A stretch of DNA of 64,000 bases from Ottelia alismoides (taxonomy: Eukaryota; Streptophyta; Magnoliopsida; Alismatales; Hydrocharitaceae): the NCBI GenBank assembly GCA_037367405.1, contig JAZKJV010003139.1:248001-312000 (forward strand). Reading direction: 5' to 3'. How positions within the stretch are numbered: position 1 is the stretch's first letter; every line of letters starts with the position of its first letter. Below, piece after piece: positions 1 through 10,519 of this stretch. The translations under genes and the position numbers were made by a program. The notes below the pieces were generated by a model. The model searched no databases, was not told where the DNA came from, and saw only the letters and a list, made by a program, of their open reading frames with translations.

Positions 1-938
1 CTACATCTTTCACTTGCCTCAACTCAGTTGTAGTCATGATGGGATTGGATTTGCCGATATGAGACGCACATAAGTGGAAACATTTGTCCTCATCTAGAGA
101 GAGAAGTGCACCCCAACCCGTCCAGTGATGATGAATAATGAAGATAGGAGAGTGTAGGCTGCAATAATACTTCAAAAGAGGAATAGTTTGGGTTACAATA
201 ATACTTCAAAAGAGGGATAGTCTACTGGCTCAAGAGGAAAAACTCCTTATGTAAATGTTGTTGTATATAATATTCAAAAAAAGAAAAAAAAGGAAAAAAA
301 CTCCAAAAAAGTGGACAGGCCAGATTGAAAATAAAATGCCCGTCGGAGTGTATATATTTGTATAGTCAATAAGCGAGCTTGAGCTTTAAAGTCAAATTAT
401 GTGAGCTTGCAGCTGGATGAATTGACTACACGAGTCTTGCATCCTAGGATAGGTAGCTACACTGGCTACCATCCATTCTTCTCTTTACCACCTCCTCTTG
501 AGCTGGTTGTCACTTGAACTTAGAAGGGAATACCCTGCTCCTCGAGGAATGAGTTGGTGGGTTGGGGAATCGCTGGGTTATCATGTTGGAGAAGTTAGTC
601 TCTTTGTCATTTCAGTTGGGGAGAGCCACCATCACTTATACTGCACAAGTCAAATTCAGTCATAAGGGTTTGTGTATGAATTGAAGTATTCTGACCTGCC
701 TATTGAGGGGACTTGAGCAGGGTTTTGGGATTTTTGAAGGCTGTTGTATTTCAAATCCGATTCCCATTAAGGTTCTGCCCACACTAAAATTCCAAAGGTC
801 CGACTTAAGCTCCAAACTTTGATTTTATGTTTAATAATTAAACTAAATCCAATTTCTTTCTTTTTTTTCTTTATTTTTCTTTTCTACACTTATTGCATAA
901 GTGTTTGCTAGGGATTAACAAAGGCAAGTATAGGGGGA
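1..938 (+). mobile_element. 3' internal region of an old Athila-like LTR retrotransposon
   Basis: This non-coding stretch is the reverse-complement counterpart of the 3' untranslated internal region of the young Athila-like element at 29538-30660. Shared pieces include the segment around 195-230 (matching 30215-30245), an A-rich tract at 275-305 (matching a poly-T tract near 30139-30158), and the segment at 505-545 (matching 29935-29985). It ends in a polypurine tract directly before an LTR start at 939, so it belongs to a + strand element whose body lies left of the window. A roughly 33-bp unit is tandemly duplicated at about 149-216. No open frame is convincing. The homology is seen by eye and is not scored. 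Confidence 0.75.
926..938 (+). promoter_or_regulatory. Polypurine tract of left Athila-like element
   Basis: AAGTATAGGGGGA abuts the LTR start TGATGAAT at 939. It matches the tract AAGCATAGGGGGG next to the LTR of the young element (29538-29550 on the - strand). In LTR retrotransposons this tract primes plus-strand DNA synthesis. Confidence 0.8.
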
Positions 939-2252
939 TGATGAATCTCTGTTTCATCATCTTTATTCTATCATTTTGGCCCTAAAACCCTAGTAAATGT
1001 GTGTAACTACCCTTAAATTCAGGCATTTTAGCATTCATGCATCATTGTGTAAATAGTGTATAAAATATGTTTTTAATGCCAAAATTATAGAATAAAGAAA
1101 AGAAAAGAAAAAGAATAAAATATTGTAAATATTTTATATCCCTAAACACTGAGACCTAGGCATTTCGATGACTAGGTTGACAAGGACTAAAGTAGGGGGG
1201 AGATAAGGGCCAAAATACAATAAAAATACCTTTTATTTATTCATTCTTTATTAATTTTTGGGACCTATTTTTAGTTCAACTTTTATACTTCAAATAAAGA
1301 AACTTTGAACATGAAAGTTGTAGATAATAAAACATAAAAAATACAAAATCGAATTCACATAAAAATAATATACAATGTACAAAATACAATCTAAATAAGA
1401 TTCTAAAATCCCAATTTCTGAGACACGTATCTCTCAAATAAAAACTCCAAACATATGGAAATCATCTTTAATTGTATACAACTTTTAATAAGCTATTTAG
1501 TGAGGTGGTTTCATATTTTTTGGAGTTATGGCGTGAAAGTTTGGTTTTGGACCCTTATTGTATTGTTATATCGATTAAAATATTCATTTTATTTATTATT
1601 CAATATTTTTATGTTTTTATATTTTTATAATTTTGTAAATATTATTATAATATATGTGTATATGAAAATAGGAATAAAACATTAAAGAAAATGCAAAAAT
1701 AAAATATATAAATAAAAAACATATGTAAAATACCAATATCCATACCTATAGAATAAATACACCTAATTATTTAAGTGTATAGAATTTATCTAAAAATATA
1801 ATAAAAATATATTTAAGTATATAAAAATAAGTTATAATTTTATAAAATAATAAATTAAATTAATAAAATCAAAATATAAAAAATAAAAGACTAAAATATA
1901 TAGATGAGTATACCAATAATAGAACCCTAAAAATTAATATGTAATTTTAAAGCCCCAATAAATAAAAATCATAATTCAATACCGTGAAAAATAATAATAT
2001 TTTTTATTTTGTAACCTAAAATTAATAAAATCAACTACTATTTTTATTGATGTTTTAAATCATTTCCGGAGGTTTTCCCTGGTTGGTCCACATGGACCAA
2101 CCAGGTGGCTAGGACGGTTGACCGTAGGTCAGCTGTCTGGCCCTTCCTCCTATGCCCTGTCAAACTGCATTTTTGCCTCGTTTCGAGGATTTGGAACTCG
2201 ATCCTTGTATCCTTTCATGTCGAGCACTTCATGACTTTTCTCCCTCGCTCAC
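939..2252 (+). mobile_element. LTR A, first segment (3' LTR of left Athila-like element)
   Basis: The segment begins TGATGAAT, with a self-complementary tip at 939-959, then runs through an AT-rich U3 (about 1000-2050) into a GC-richer part. The order resembles the LTR at 58608-61951. It stops at 2252 because another LTR inserted there. A 76-codon AT-rich open frame at 1455 has no recognisable domain and I treat it as chance. Confidence 0.7.
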
Positions 2253-5200
2253 TGACGAGGCTAAGACCACCCTTGTTAATTTAATCAAATTAATGGTCAA
2301 ATTAATAGTTAGATTCATTGTAGTCGGGTAATCAATGCATCACCAAAAATACCACTTCGGTTAATGTTCATTTAAATGCGAGCGGCAAATTTATTTTACT
2401 TGGACAAGCCCAAGGTCGAACTCATGGAGGCAACTGTCTCCTTAGGTGAATTTTAAGTGAATTCAGAGGTCAGATTTTTAGAGGGTTATTTTTGATCCTT
2501 TTTAGATATTTTTATGCAATAAAGCAGAAACGAATGCAATGTCAGGCCAATTTTTACAAGTTAAATCAGAAATATGATCAAATGAAGTCAAAAAAATTAT
2601 AAAACTTGGTCAGATGATGGAATGCTATAAACCTAAGTGTCTACAATTTTTTTGGAAATTTTCGACTCTAAATGAATTTACTGTGAATAAAATATGAGTG
2701 CGAGGTGATTTTTACAAAAGTATTTTTAATAAATACCAAAACACATTATTTTCATATACAAAAGTTATCCTAATTGGATCTAAATATGACGAATCTAGGA
2801 AAACTAATAGACCTAAAATTCTATGTGAATTAGACCTATTACAAATCAATTAAGGAAATCACTATTTAATTTATTCAGGCCTCGTGATGCGTGCTAATGC
2901 AATGATTTTTGGGCACAATGTATAATAAATTATCTAAGACTAATGTGATTTTATGAAACTTTTTGGAGCAATAGGGAATTTAATATAAACTAAAAAGCAC
3001 ACAGTGGGCAAAATATAGAAAATTTCACCAAATTAATAATATTAAATTCCAGAGATCTCACAAAAATAAAACGCGTGTCACATAAGATAAAGGACAAGTT
3101 GGGCTACAACATGCAATTTTTAAGATTTTAAAAATGATGCGAAATGGACACCTAAATATACGTGCAAAGACATGTACCAAATTGCAAATACAGAAAATAA
3201 AACTTGTTGGCAGGGACTTAAATGCAATTATCTATAATGCAGGGGAGGTGGATGCAAATTTACCATAGAGTTACTCGCTCCTCGCATGATACGCATGACA
3301 GAGATCAAATTGAAATTGGAAAAACCTTCGAGGGCTTCTGTGCAAAACACCCAGCCCTCACATGGGGAGCACGTGCGGGGCTAGGCTCGGATGTCGGTCG
3401 AGGCTCGGGATGAGGCTCGGGAGGCTCTGGAGGCTCGGATCAGCCTCGGGTCAGCTTCGATTGCTCCGAGCCTAGGGTCAGGAAGAGGCTTGGAGGAGGA
3501 TACGTGGCACGATGTAGACCGTTGGATTAGTGTGTATCCAATGGCTGCTGGAGTTGTTGGCGTGGCACCCTTAGAGTCGTCAGATCGAGATGATTTAACG
3601 GTGTTGATGAATCGACGTGGCGAGATCAGGACCTTCTGATCCATGCAAGATCGACAGTTGCTGGCGTCGATGAAGCGGGTGACGTGGTGGAGTAGTAGCC
3701 GTGGGATCCTTCAGATCCAACAGTGGTTGGGCATGTGCGACGTGTCGAGCTCAGGATCGTCAGATCAGGAAAATCCAACAGTGGTTGCTCTTCGTCCTCT
3801 CCAGTCCGCCGCCTCCTGCGGCGGATGTAGCGGGGCTCCGGTGAAGTGCTCCTAGCTCCGCCTCCCCTTCTCGTGCTCGGTGTAGCTCGTCGACGGCCCC
3901 CCAAGTAGCTTGGATTGATCGTGGGAGTGTCGGGGATCCGCCGGAGATCCTAAATGTGGCTGAAAAGAGCTGAACACCGGTGGCGACGCAGTTCAAGCTA
4001 AGCTCCGGTGACATTCCGACCAATGAAGCTTGGGGTACCTGTAGAGTTAGCTGGGGCCAAAGAATGGAGCATGTGCTCGTGAGAGTGCGTACGAGTACGG
4101 CGAGGCCTAGGAGGTGTAGTGGAGATGGTCGGCGGTGAAGTTCCTCCATAATGAAGGCAGAGATTTAGTCAGAGGGGGTGTTGTGCGTCGTCGGGGCGAT
4201 CGAAGGGATGCACGAAGACCAGAGCTTCAAGGCGATGCTCGGTGGATGGTTGGGTGAGAGCGGGATTGATCGGAGGAGGTGGAAAAATTAAGAGAAAAAC
4301 AAAGGGAAAGAAGAAGAAGAAGATCGGAGGCCGGATGGAGGTGTGCTACCTGAGGTCTGAAGCTCGGAGATGAGCTCCTGGTCTTCGCTCAAGGGTCGGT
4401 AGTGGCCCGAGCTCTAGCATCTCGTCTGGGGAGGCTGCTAACACGACAGAGTTCACCGTGGATCTCGCCGGAGATGATCCCTGTCATTGCTCGCTTCTAA
4501 GCCTTAATCACGATCACTGATAGGTAGAGGGTAGCTCTAGGTTCTCTCTTGCAATGGAGGATGGTGTTGCAGGTGGACGGAGGTGGGGTATTTATAGGAA
4601 GAAGGTGGACGTGGTAGTGATGGAAGGTGAGGTTTCGTGGGGGTCTTGGAGCAACAACAACGAGCTTTATGGAGATCATGGTGGCTGGCGAGGATAAGGG
4701 AGTCATGGGCTATGAGGTGGAGGTGCTCGAGGGTGGAGATGGTGGCAGTAGTGGCGGAGAAAATAGGAAGGACGCGAAGGTGATGCGAGGCGAACGACGT
4801 GCGCGAGGAAGGTAGACCGAGGTGGAAGATGGTCTCTGGACCGTTGGATCGAGTGATCCAACGATCAGAAGAAGGGCGCAAGAGAAGGGCCCAGATTAGA
4901 TCCTGGAATCGAGATCGGTGGGTGTTGGGCGTGACGCGTGGCAAGCGTAGAGTTTGGCAGAGACGAACGGCTATGATCATATTAGGGCTGAAGATTGAAG
5001 GGTCTGGATTTAGCGTGGGATGAATGGCCAAGATGGAAGCGATCTAGCGGCTCCTGATGGACCACGTGTTGCAAGGAGGTGGGGGCGTTGGTGAGCGGAG
5101 GAGATGCGATCCTGAGATGTCAGAGGGTGGAGATCAGCCGAGAGAGTGGATGGCTCAGATATGGGGAGAAGGGAAGGGATCAGACGATGGAGAAAGAAGG

Positions 5201-5934
5201 GCGCGTAGCGCGTTACGAGCGGGTCGCGTGGCGCAACAAGAGAGCACCACGTGGCCTGATATGAATGGCCGAAAGAAATTCTGAAATAAGAGAGAGAAGA
5301 TGGCTGAACTTGGAAAAACTCAAAACATGAAAGTTGTATATCTCGTGAGATCTACAATTTTCATGTTGACCAAAAATGAAGATGAGGTCAAATAAAATAC
5401 AAAAATATAAGGGTACAAATATACATACATATAGTATACAACGTGGTCCCAAAATTCAAGTTTTGCATACGAGCTCCGATTTAAATGAAATTGGTCTCAT
5501 TTTGAAGGTCTCTGAATATGTATTAATTTATAAGTGAGTAGACCTAGATCGGAGGTGTATGAGATAGATATGTGCATTCTAAGGTCTAAGGTCTCCAAGT
5601 GGGTTGGGTTTTATTGGGTAATTTTACAAGTTAGAAATTTTCTGGCCTTTTCCTTGTATTATTAGTTAGTAATATATACAATATAGAGTTGGTTTTATTG
5701 ACGTTGGAGTGAGTATACAATATATACAAATAAGTCCAATATGGTGAATATACATGTGAATATTTACAAGTGAATTGTGCTTTCTTATTTAATGCTATAA
5801 AGAATATTAAAATGCAGATATTATTTATGCATGCATGAATGCTAATTATACAATATAAGTGGAAACATGCAGCTAATTACTCGGGATCAAGGCTCTATTT
5901 TCAACCTTAAGAGTGATGAATCACAGATTCATCA
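2253..5934 (-). mobile_element. Solo LTR B of an Athila-like element, nested in LTR A
   Basis: This 3,682-bp LTR runs on the - strand. On the + strand it starts TGACGAGG and ends ATTCATCA, giving TG...CA termini, and it is flanked by the 5-bp direct repeat CTCAC (2248-2252 and 5935-5939). No internal region or second LTR is present, so it is a solo LTR left by recombination. Layout matches the young element's LTR: AT-rich U5 on the left, a GC-rich core (about 3380-5280) with short repeats of a gaggctcgg unit, then AT-rich U3. Open frames in the GC-rich core have no family features and are not genes. Confidence 0.82.
4589..4596 (-). promoter_or_regulatory. Putative TATA box of solo LTR B
   Basis: TATAAATA on the - strand sits at the U3/R side of the GC-rich core, the same relative place as TATA-like motifs in the other LTRs here (42149-42155 and 59643-59648). 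It would drive - strand transcription. Confidence 0.5.
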
Positions 5935-7860
5935 CTCACCGATCTTTCACACCCTTAGCTTTCCTCAGGCTGAGGACCATCGATTCGCCTCATCTTCATA
6001 GATCTTTGAGCCGGGTCGTCAAACCTATAAAAAAGCTCCTCCAACTTTCCCTTCGATCAATGATCCTTCTTCCACCCTCGAACCTTCAATCTAAGGCATG
6101 ATCTTTATTCCTGGTGACAGGAGGAATGCAGGGACACCTTCAACGTATCGATTAATGTCGAATCGAGGCGTATCCCAACCGCTGCCACCAGCTCCGCCGC
6201 GAGCTCTCGTCGCTCCGATCCCGATCAGGTGCTTCTCCTTTTCTCTCGCTCTTTCGATTCCATAGCTTAGCATTAGATTATATCGCACTTTATTTCCATA
6301 GACTGAGTCTCACTTGGATCGAAATCCACATTTCCATCGCATGAGCTCCCAGCTTCGCCGCCCTGTTCCACTACACTAACACTCCTCCACTCCGACCAAC
6401 ATCCTCTCGAGCTTCCCTGTCACCCGTTCTTCTTCACCTCGGTCATCTCCATCCCCCAGATCTTGCATAGATCTGGCGATCAGCTCCTCCCCCATTGTAG
6501 CATGCTGGAGGAGCGCCACCAGCCATCACCAACTTGCCAACAGAGCCCTAGCGCCTTCCATTTTCTTGCTCTAACCACTTACATGGACGAAAGGCTCTAG
6601 ATCTTTGCCTGAGATCGATTCCTGCTAAACTCAAGGTACCTGGATCCCATTCTCTTCTCCAACATTTCCACGGTGCGCCAGTATTTGCCTCGCCATTTTG
6701 GTGTCGTTGGCAGGTTTGGGAACCTTCTAGGAACGTCGGGGACACTTATGCCTCTAGGGAACATCAGAGGAGGCTGATGCGCCCAGAGAAGTTCGCCTAG
6801 CTGCTGGCTCACCCCTATTCTTCTATAGGATTCCTCCACCATCCAATCTCCTCCGTTTCTTCCAGAGCTCGCAACTATCGTTGGATACGCTGCACCCATC
6901 ACCGTCCGATCGAACATCATGGATCTATTCGCAACCATCTCCACTGAACCGTCATCACGACACGTGCAAGTGACAAGATTTGCAGCGTTGACTCCCACGT
7001 TGTGTGGGTTTTTTGCATCTTTGCCCCCAACAGTTTTTGTATTAACTTTTTGGCACTAAAACTTTCTTCTGCCGTTATAAGATTTGTGTAATATTTACAT
7101 TTAGGCTCCTAAGCTTTTGATAATTGCATTCGGGTCCAAGCCACGTCACCTCACACAACTCTTCATGTAAGGTGGCATTTTGCAGCGGGAGCCCTGTATT
7201 ATTGGGTATTTCTGATGGGTCCATGAACTATTTAATGAAGTTGTAGTATTTTGTAACATTTGCATCTAGGCCCCTAAAGTTTCTATAATTACATTAAGGT
7301 CCCCACCAGCAAAGCTCTCGTGCATGTGTACGTGGGCTTGACATTTTCGCAGAAAGGCCCTCACAAGTCTTGGAATTTGTGATTGGTATAGAAATTTGAA
7401 GATTCAATTATAACTTTTGGTGAAATTTCACTTCGACCCCTAGAACTTTTACTATTTACATTTATGACCTTGTCGGTAGTGTAGTTTCTCTTTATTGATT
7501 ATATTTATTTTAAATAGCAACTTAACTCGAAAAATTCACAAAAAATATAAATAGCTTCTTGATTGCACACTCTTTCATGCACATATTTTTATTTTACAAT
7601 TTGAAGGTTTTTAATATTTATAAAAAATAAAAACTTCCATTTTTGTCCCTATTTACATTAGAAAATACATAAAAATTATAAAACCTATTTGAAAATTTTT
7701 TTAAAAATATATTTTGTTTATTTAGCTACTTTTAACCTCTAGACCAAAAATCACTAAAAAATATTTAATAAAATTGAAAAAATAGAAAAACTCTAAAAAC
7801 CTTTATAAAAATAATTAAAATTATATAATTTTGGCATTAAAATCAATATTTTATAAAACA
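5935..7860 (+). mobile_element. LTR A, continuation after the solo LTR
   Basis: The host LTR resumes after the CTCAC duplication. A TATA-like motif (6026-6034) and a GC-rich R/U5-like stretch (about 6050-7000) are followed by AT-rich U5-like DNA from about 7000, in the order seen at 59640-61951. The exact right end of LTR A is not clear because another LTR terminus of opposite orientation lies at 7861-7973. Confidence 0.5.
6026..6034 (+). promoter_or_regulatory. Putative TATA box of LTR A
   Basis: TATAAAAAA lies on the + strand just before the GC-rich R-like region, in the same relative place as the TATA-like motif of the LTR at 58608-61951. Confidence 0.45.
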
Positions 7861-7973
7861 CTTGTACAATAAAATAAATGCTAATTTATGCAAATTAAAT
7901 GTATTTACATGCATGTACTAGGATTTTTAAGGCTAAAATAATAGAATAAAGGTGATGAATTGGAGATTCATCA
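7861..7973 (-). repeat. Orphan LTR terminus (U3 end, opposite orientation)
   Basis: The end of this segment closely copies the terminus of the young element's LTR on the same strand (29495-29537): a run containing taaaataatagaataaa followed by a self-complementary tip at 7953-7973 (TGATGAAT, 5 nt, ATTCATCA). I could not find the matching start of this LTR or a target duplication, so it is either a truncated insertion or a rearranged copy. Confidence 0.55.
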
Positions 7974-8542
7974 GTGAGGTACCCATCTCATGGCTTCCAA
8001 CCACTCGAGGTTGTTTTTCCTATGCATTTAGAAAGTTTTTAATTTCTATATTCTTCCCATGCAAGTAGCATTAGTTTAATTAATTGATTTAGCATAAAAT
8101 CCACTATCATAGTTCGTTGGAGCTCGCCTCCGGCAAACCCTTCATTATGCCTTCGAATTTTCTTCGACTGGCCAACCACCTCCATCTTCTTCCCCAACGC
8201 TTCTTATACGCCTCACAATCTTCATTCAACCCGATCCCTCCTGAATAAGCGTCATGACACTCTACCTCCCCCCTTCATCGGAGCACCCGCCATCCCACTA
8301 CATTTCGACTCCAGTCCACCATCTGATGGGTCGAGGTAGTTTGCCCTCGACCCAACAGTCTTTTTGTGCTGGTGCAGGGAGCTATATGGCCAGCAGGAGG
8401 AGCTTTCGGATTCAGAGGAGGGTCCCAGGTCGCCTGAGCTTCTCCAACCTCCTGGGACTCCTCTAATGAATCTTGGAGTCTTTTGAGACGTCCTGTAGAC
8501 GAAGACCGATGAGGGGAACAACTTGAGCACCATAACATCATC
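7974..8542. other. Unassigned DNA left of the CACTA insertion
   Basis: A moderately GC-rich stretch (about 8100-8540) resembles the R/U5-like parts of the LTRs in style, but I cannot align it with confidence. Several overlapping short frames exist on both strands and none shows a family motif. It is the left flank of the CACTA element at 8543. Confidence 0.35.
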
Positions 8543-8579
8543 CACTACAAAAAAGCGCGATTGGCGTACACCTTCTGGC

Positions 8580-8840
8580 GTGCACTGGGCGAGCACATGT
8601 GCTCGCTCAAAGTCTAGCGTGCACTTAGGATGCACTTGTGCTCGCCAGCATGATCACCTTTTGAATCTGGAGGAGCGGGTATGTTTTCGTAAATGGGCGA
8701 GCACTTTAATAGCACAAGTGCTCGCCCGGACGTGTTTGCCAAGTTGAAATTTAAGGCGCGGCGGAACGAGCGCATGCCATTTTTGGGGCGAGCACCTAAA
8801 GAGCACGGGGCGAGCACATAAGTGTGCTCGCCCACACCCG
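8580..8840. repeat. Left subterminal palindromic repeats of CACTA-1
   Basis: Copies of the 8-mer GCGAGCAC and its complement GTGCTCGC alternate here, several paired head-to-head as GCGAGCACATGTGCTCGC-like palindromes (for example near 8589, 8694 and 8790). In CACTA elements such subterminal repeats bind the TnpA-type protein during transposition. Confidence 0.75.
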
Positions 8841-10110
8841 TAAATAGAATGTCAGGCGTCCCCATCTCTCATTCTTGTGCGAGTTCCTCCCTGTTTCTTC
8901 CCCCTCTGATGACAAGAGCTCCGCCGGTGTTGCGTCGAGGGCTTCCCTTTTGACCATTTAATCGCACAAACACCCCTCTTTAGGTATATCTTATCATCCT
9001 TTTGTCCTTTTTTTTGCGTATTCCATTCGTTTTTATACTTGTTTTAGAGGTTTAGGGTTTTGATATTTGATTTTTTTGTTCTTAAATTTAATATCACTAG
9101 TTGTTAATCTTGTTGCTTATGCTTCATATATGTGTTTAATATGTAGTTGTATTTAGATTTGAGTAAATTTTTGTCTAACATAGATGAAATATTATAGGCA
9201 TGTTAAGTGTTTGATTAAATGACACAACAAGTAAAGTACTTAAATAGTGATGTAGGTGAATGTTGATATAGATGGGATGAGAGATACATTAGTTTCATTA
9301 CACTAGGTTCATAACATTAGGTTCATTGAAAAGTGTCATAAGACTAGTTTAATAACATTAGGAATGTTGATATATAGAAGTGCCATAACACTAGTTTCAT
9401 AACACTAGATTCACTGAAAGAGGTGATGAGAGATACAAATTCTTTGAGAATAAGAACTATATAATGGATGTAAAATTAGATATTTATTTAAGTTAAAATC
9501 GTTGGTGCGTGATAATAACTATAAACAAAAATTTTGCTTCTGTGATAATTTATTATCACATTAAATTCTAGTTAATGTGACTAAGTATATCACATTAACT
9601 TATAGTTAGGTTGAGGATAAGTCTAAAACACTGACCATTAATTATTATAAAATCACACAAAATCATTCACACACAGTGCGTCCCTCCACACCGGGTGGTG
9701 TGCAGCCCAGCACAACGGGAGGCGTGTGCAACACATTGGAGGATTTGATCACCTCTAACTGTGTTATATTTTTTATTTTTTCATAGCACTATTGGACTCA
9801 CTTTGGGATGTTTACCCTAGACCAATGGTTGTGAGTTTTGATGTTTGCAGGTTTAAAATTTGTTTTTTTGCAGGTGCTCATCAAATATTAGTGACCCAAG
9901 TACTGTATTAGGCACTAAATTAGGATCACACTTATCCCTATCTCCATCGTTAATCAACCAAACTTACGTAATTGCCCGGCTAATATAAATGAATAAATAT
10001 TTTAAGATTATTTTATAGTCTCATTTGTAGCACGTACAAATGTATGACGTAAAGTGATCTTAAAGTATTACATTTACGTTAGCTTTCCTTAGTTCGGAGA
10101 TCCCGGACTA

Positions 10111-10394
10111 AGGGGGTCCGTAAGGATTCAAACTTACTAAAAAGTGATCGTTGTCACAAGCTCTTTATTTCTTATGGAAATTCGGTTCATAACCCCTTCC
10201 TCTTCGGTATACCAAATTAATCATAGTTTACTATCGAAATAATCACTAATATGATCATTTTAAAAGTTGATTGCGATTGATTTATGAGGTATATGGGATA
10301 GGTGTAGGGTTATGCTACTGAATTTTCATGAGAAATAAACAAGCTTGTGACAACGATCATCTTTTAGTAAGTTTGAATACTTATGGACGGGCTC
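10111..10394. repeat. Foldback repeat inside CACTA-1
   Basis: The left arm (from about 10116, through taaggattcaaacttacta and cgttgtcacaagc to about 10200) recurs inverted on the right arm (about 10300-10390) with scattered mismatches, about 75 bp per arm. The outer ends, GGGGGTCCGTAAG and its counterpart GAGCCCGTCCATAAG, look like MITE termini. I found no clear target duplication. It may be a small MITE that inserted upstream of the transposase gene. Confidence 0.6.
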
Positions 10395-10519
10395 AAGTGA
10401 TAACATAATTATAACACTTCTCTTCTCATCTTTTATCTCAATAATGGGATACGTTTAGGTATTCCCCACATATTTTCATGGATTTGACATTATTAATTGT
10501 TTAATTCAGGTTGATCAAT

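Noticed and set aside
3222..5284. Many overlapping frames in the GC-rich stretch as genes
   Set aside because: They overlap on both strands, have biased composition and no motif, and sit in the core of a solo LTR with a target duplication.
9290..9430. Tandem repeat of cataacactagtttcat-like units
   Set aside because: The units are short and degenerate; I could not define a stable period.
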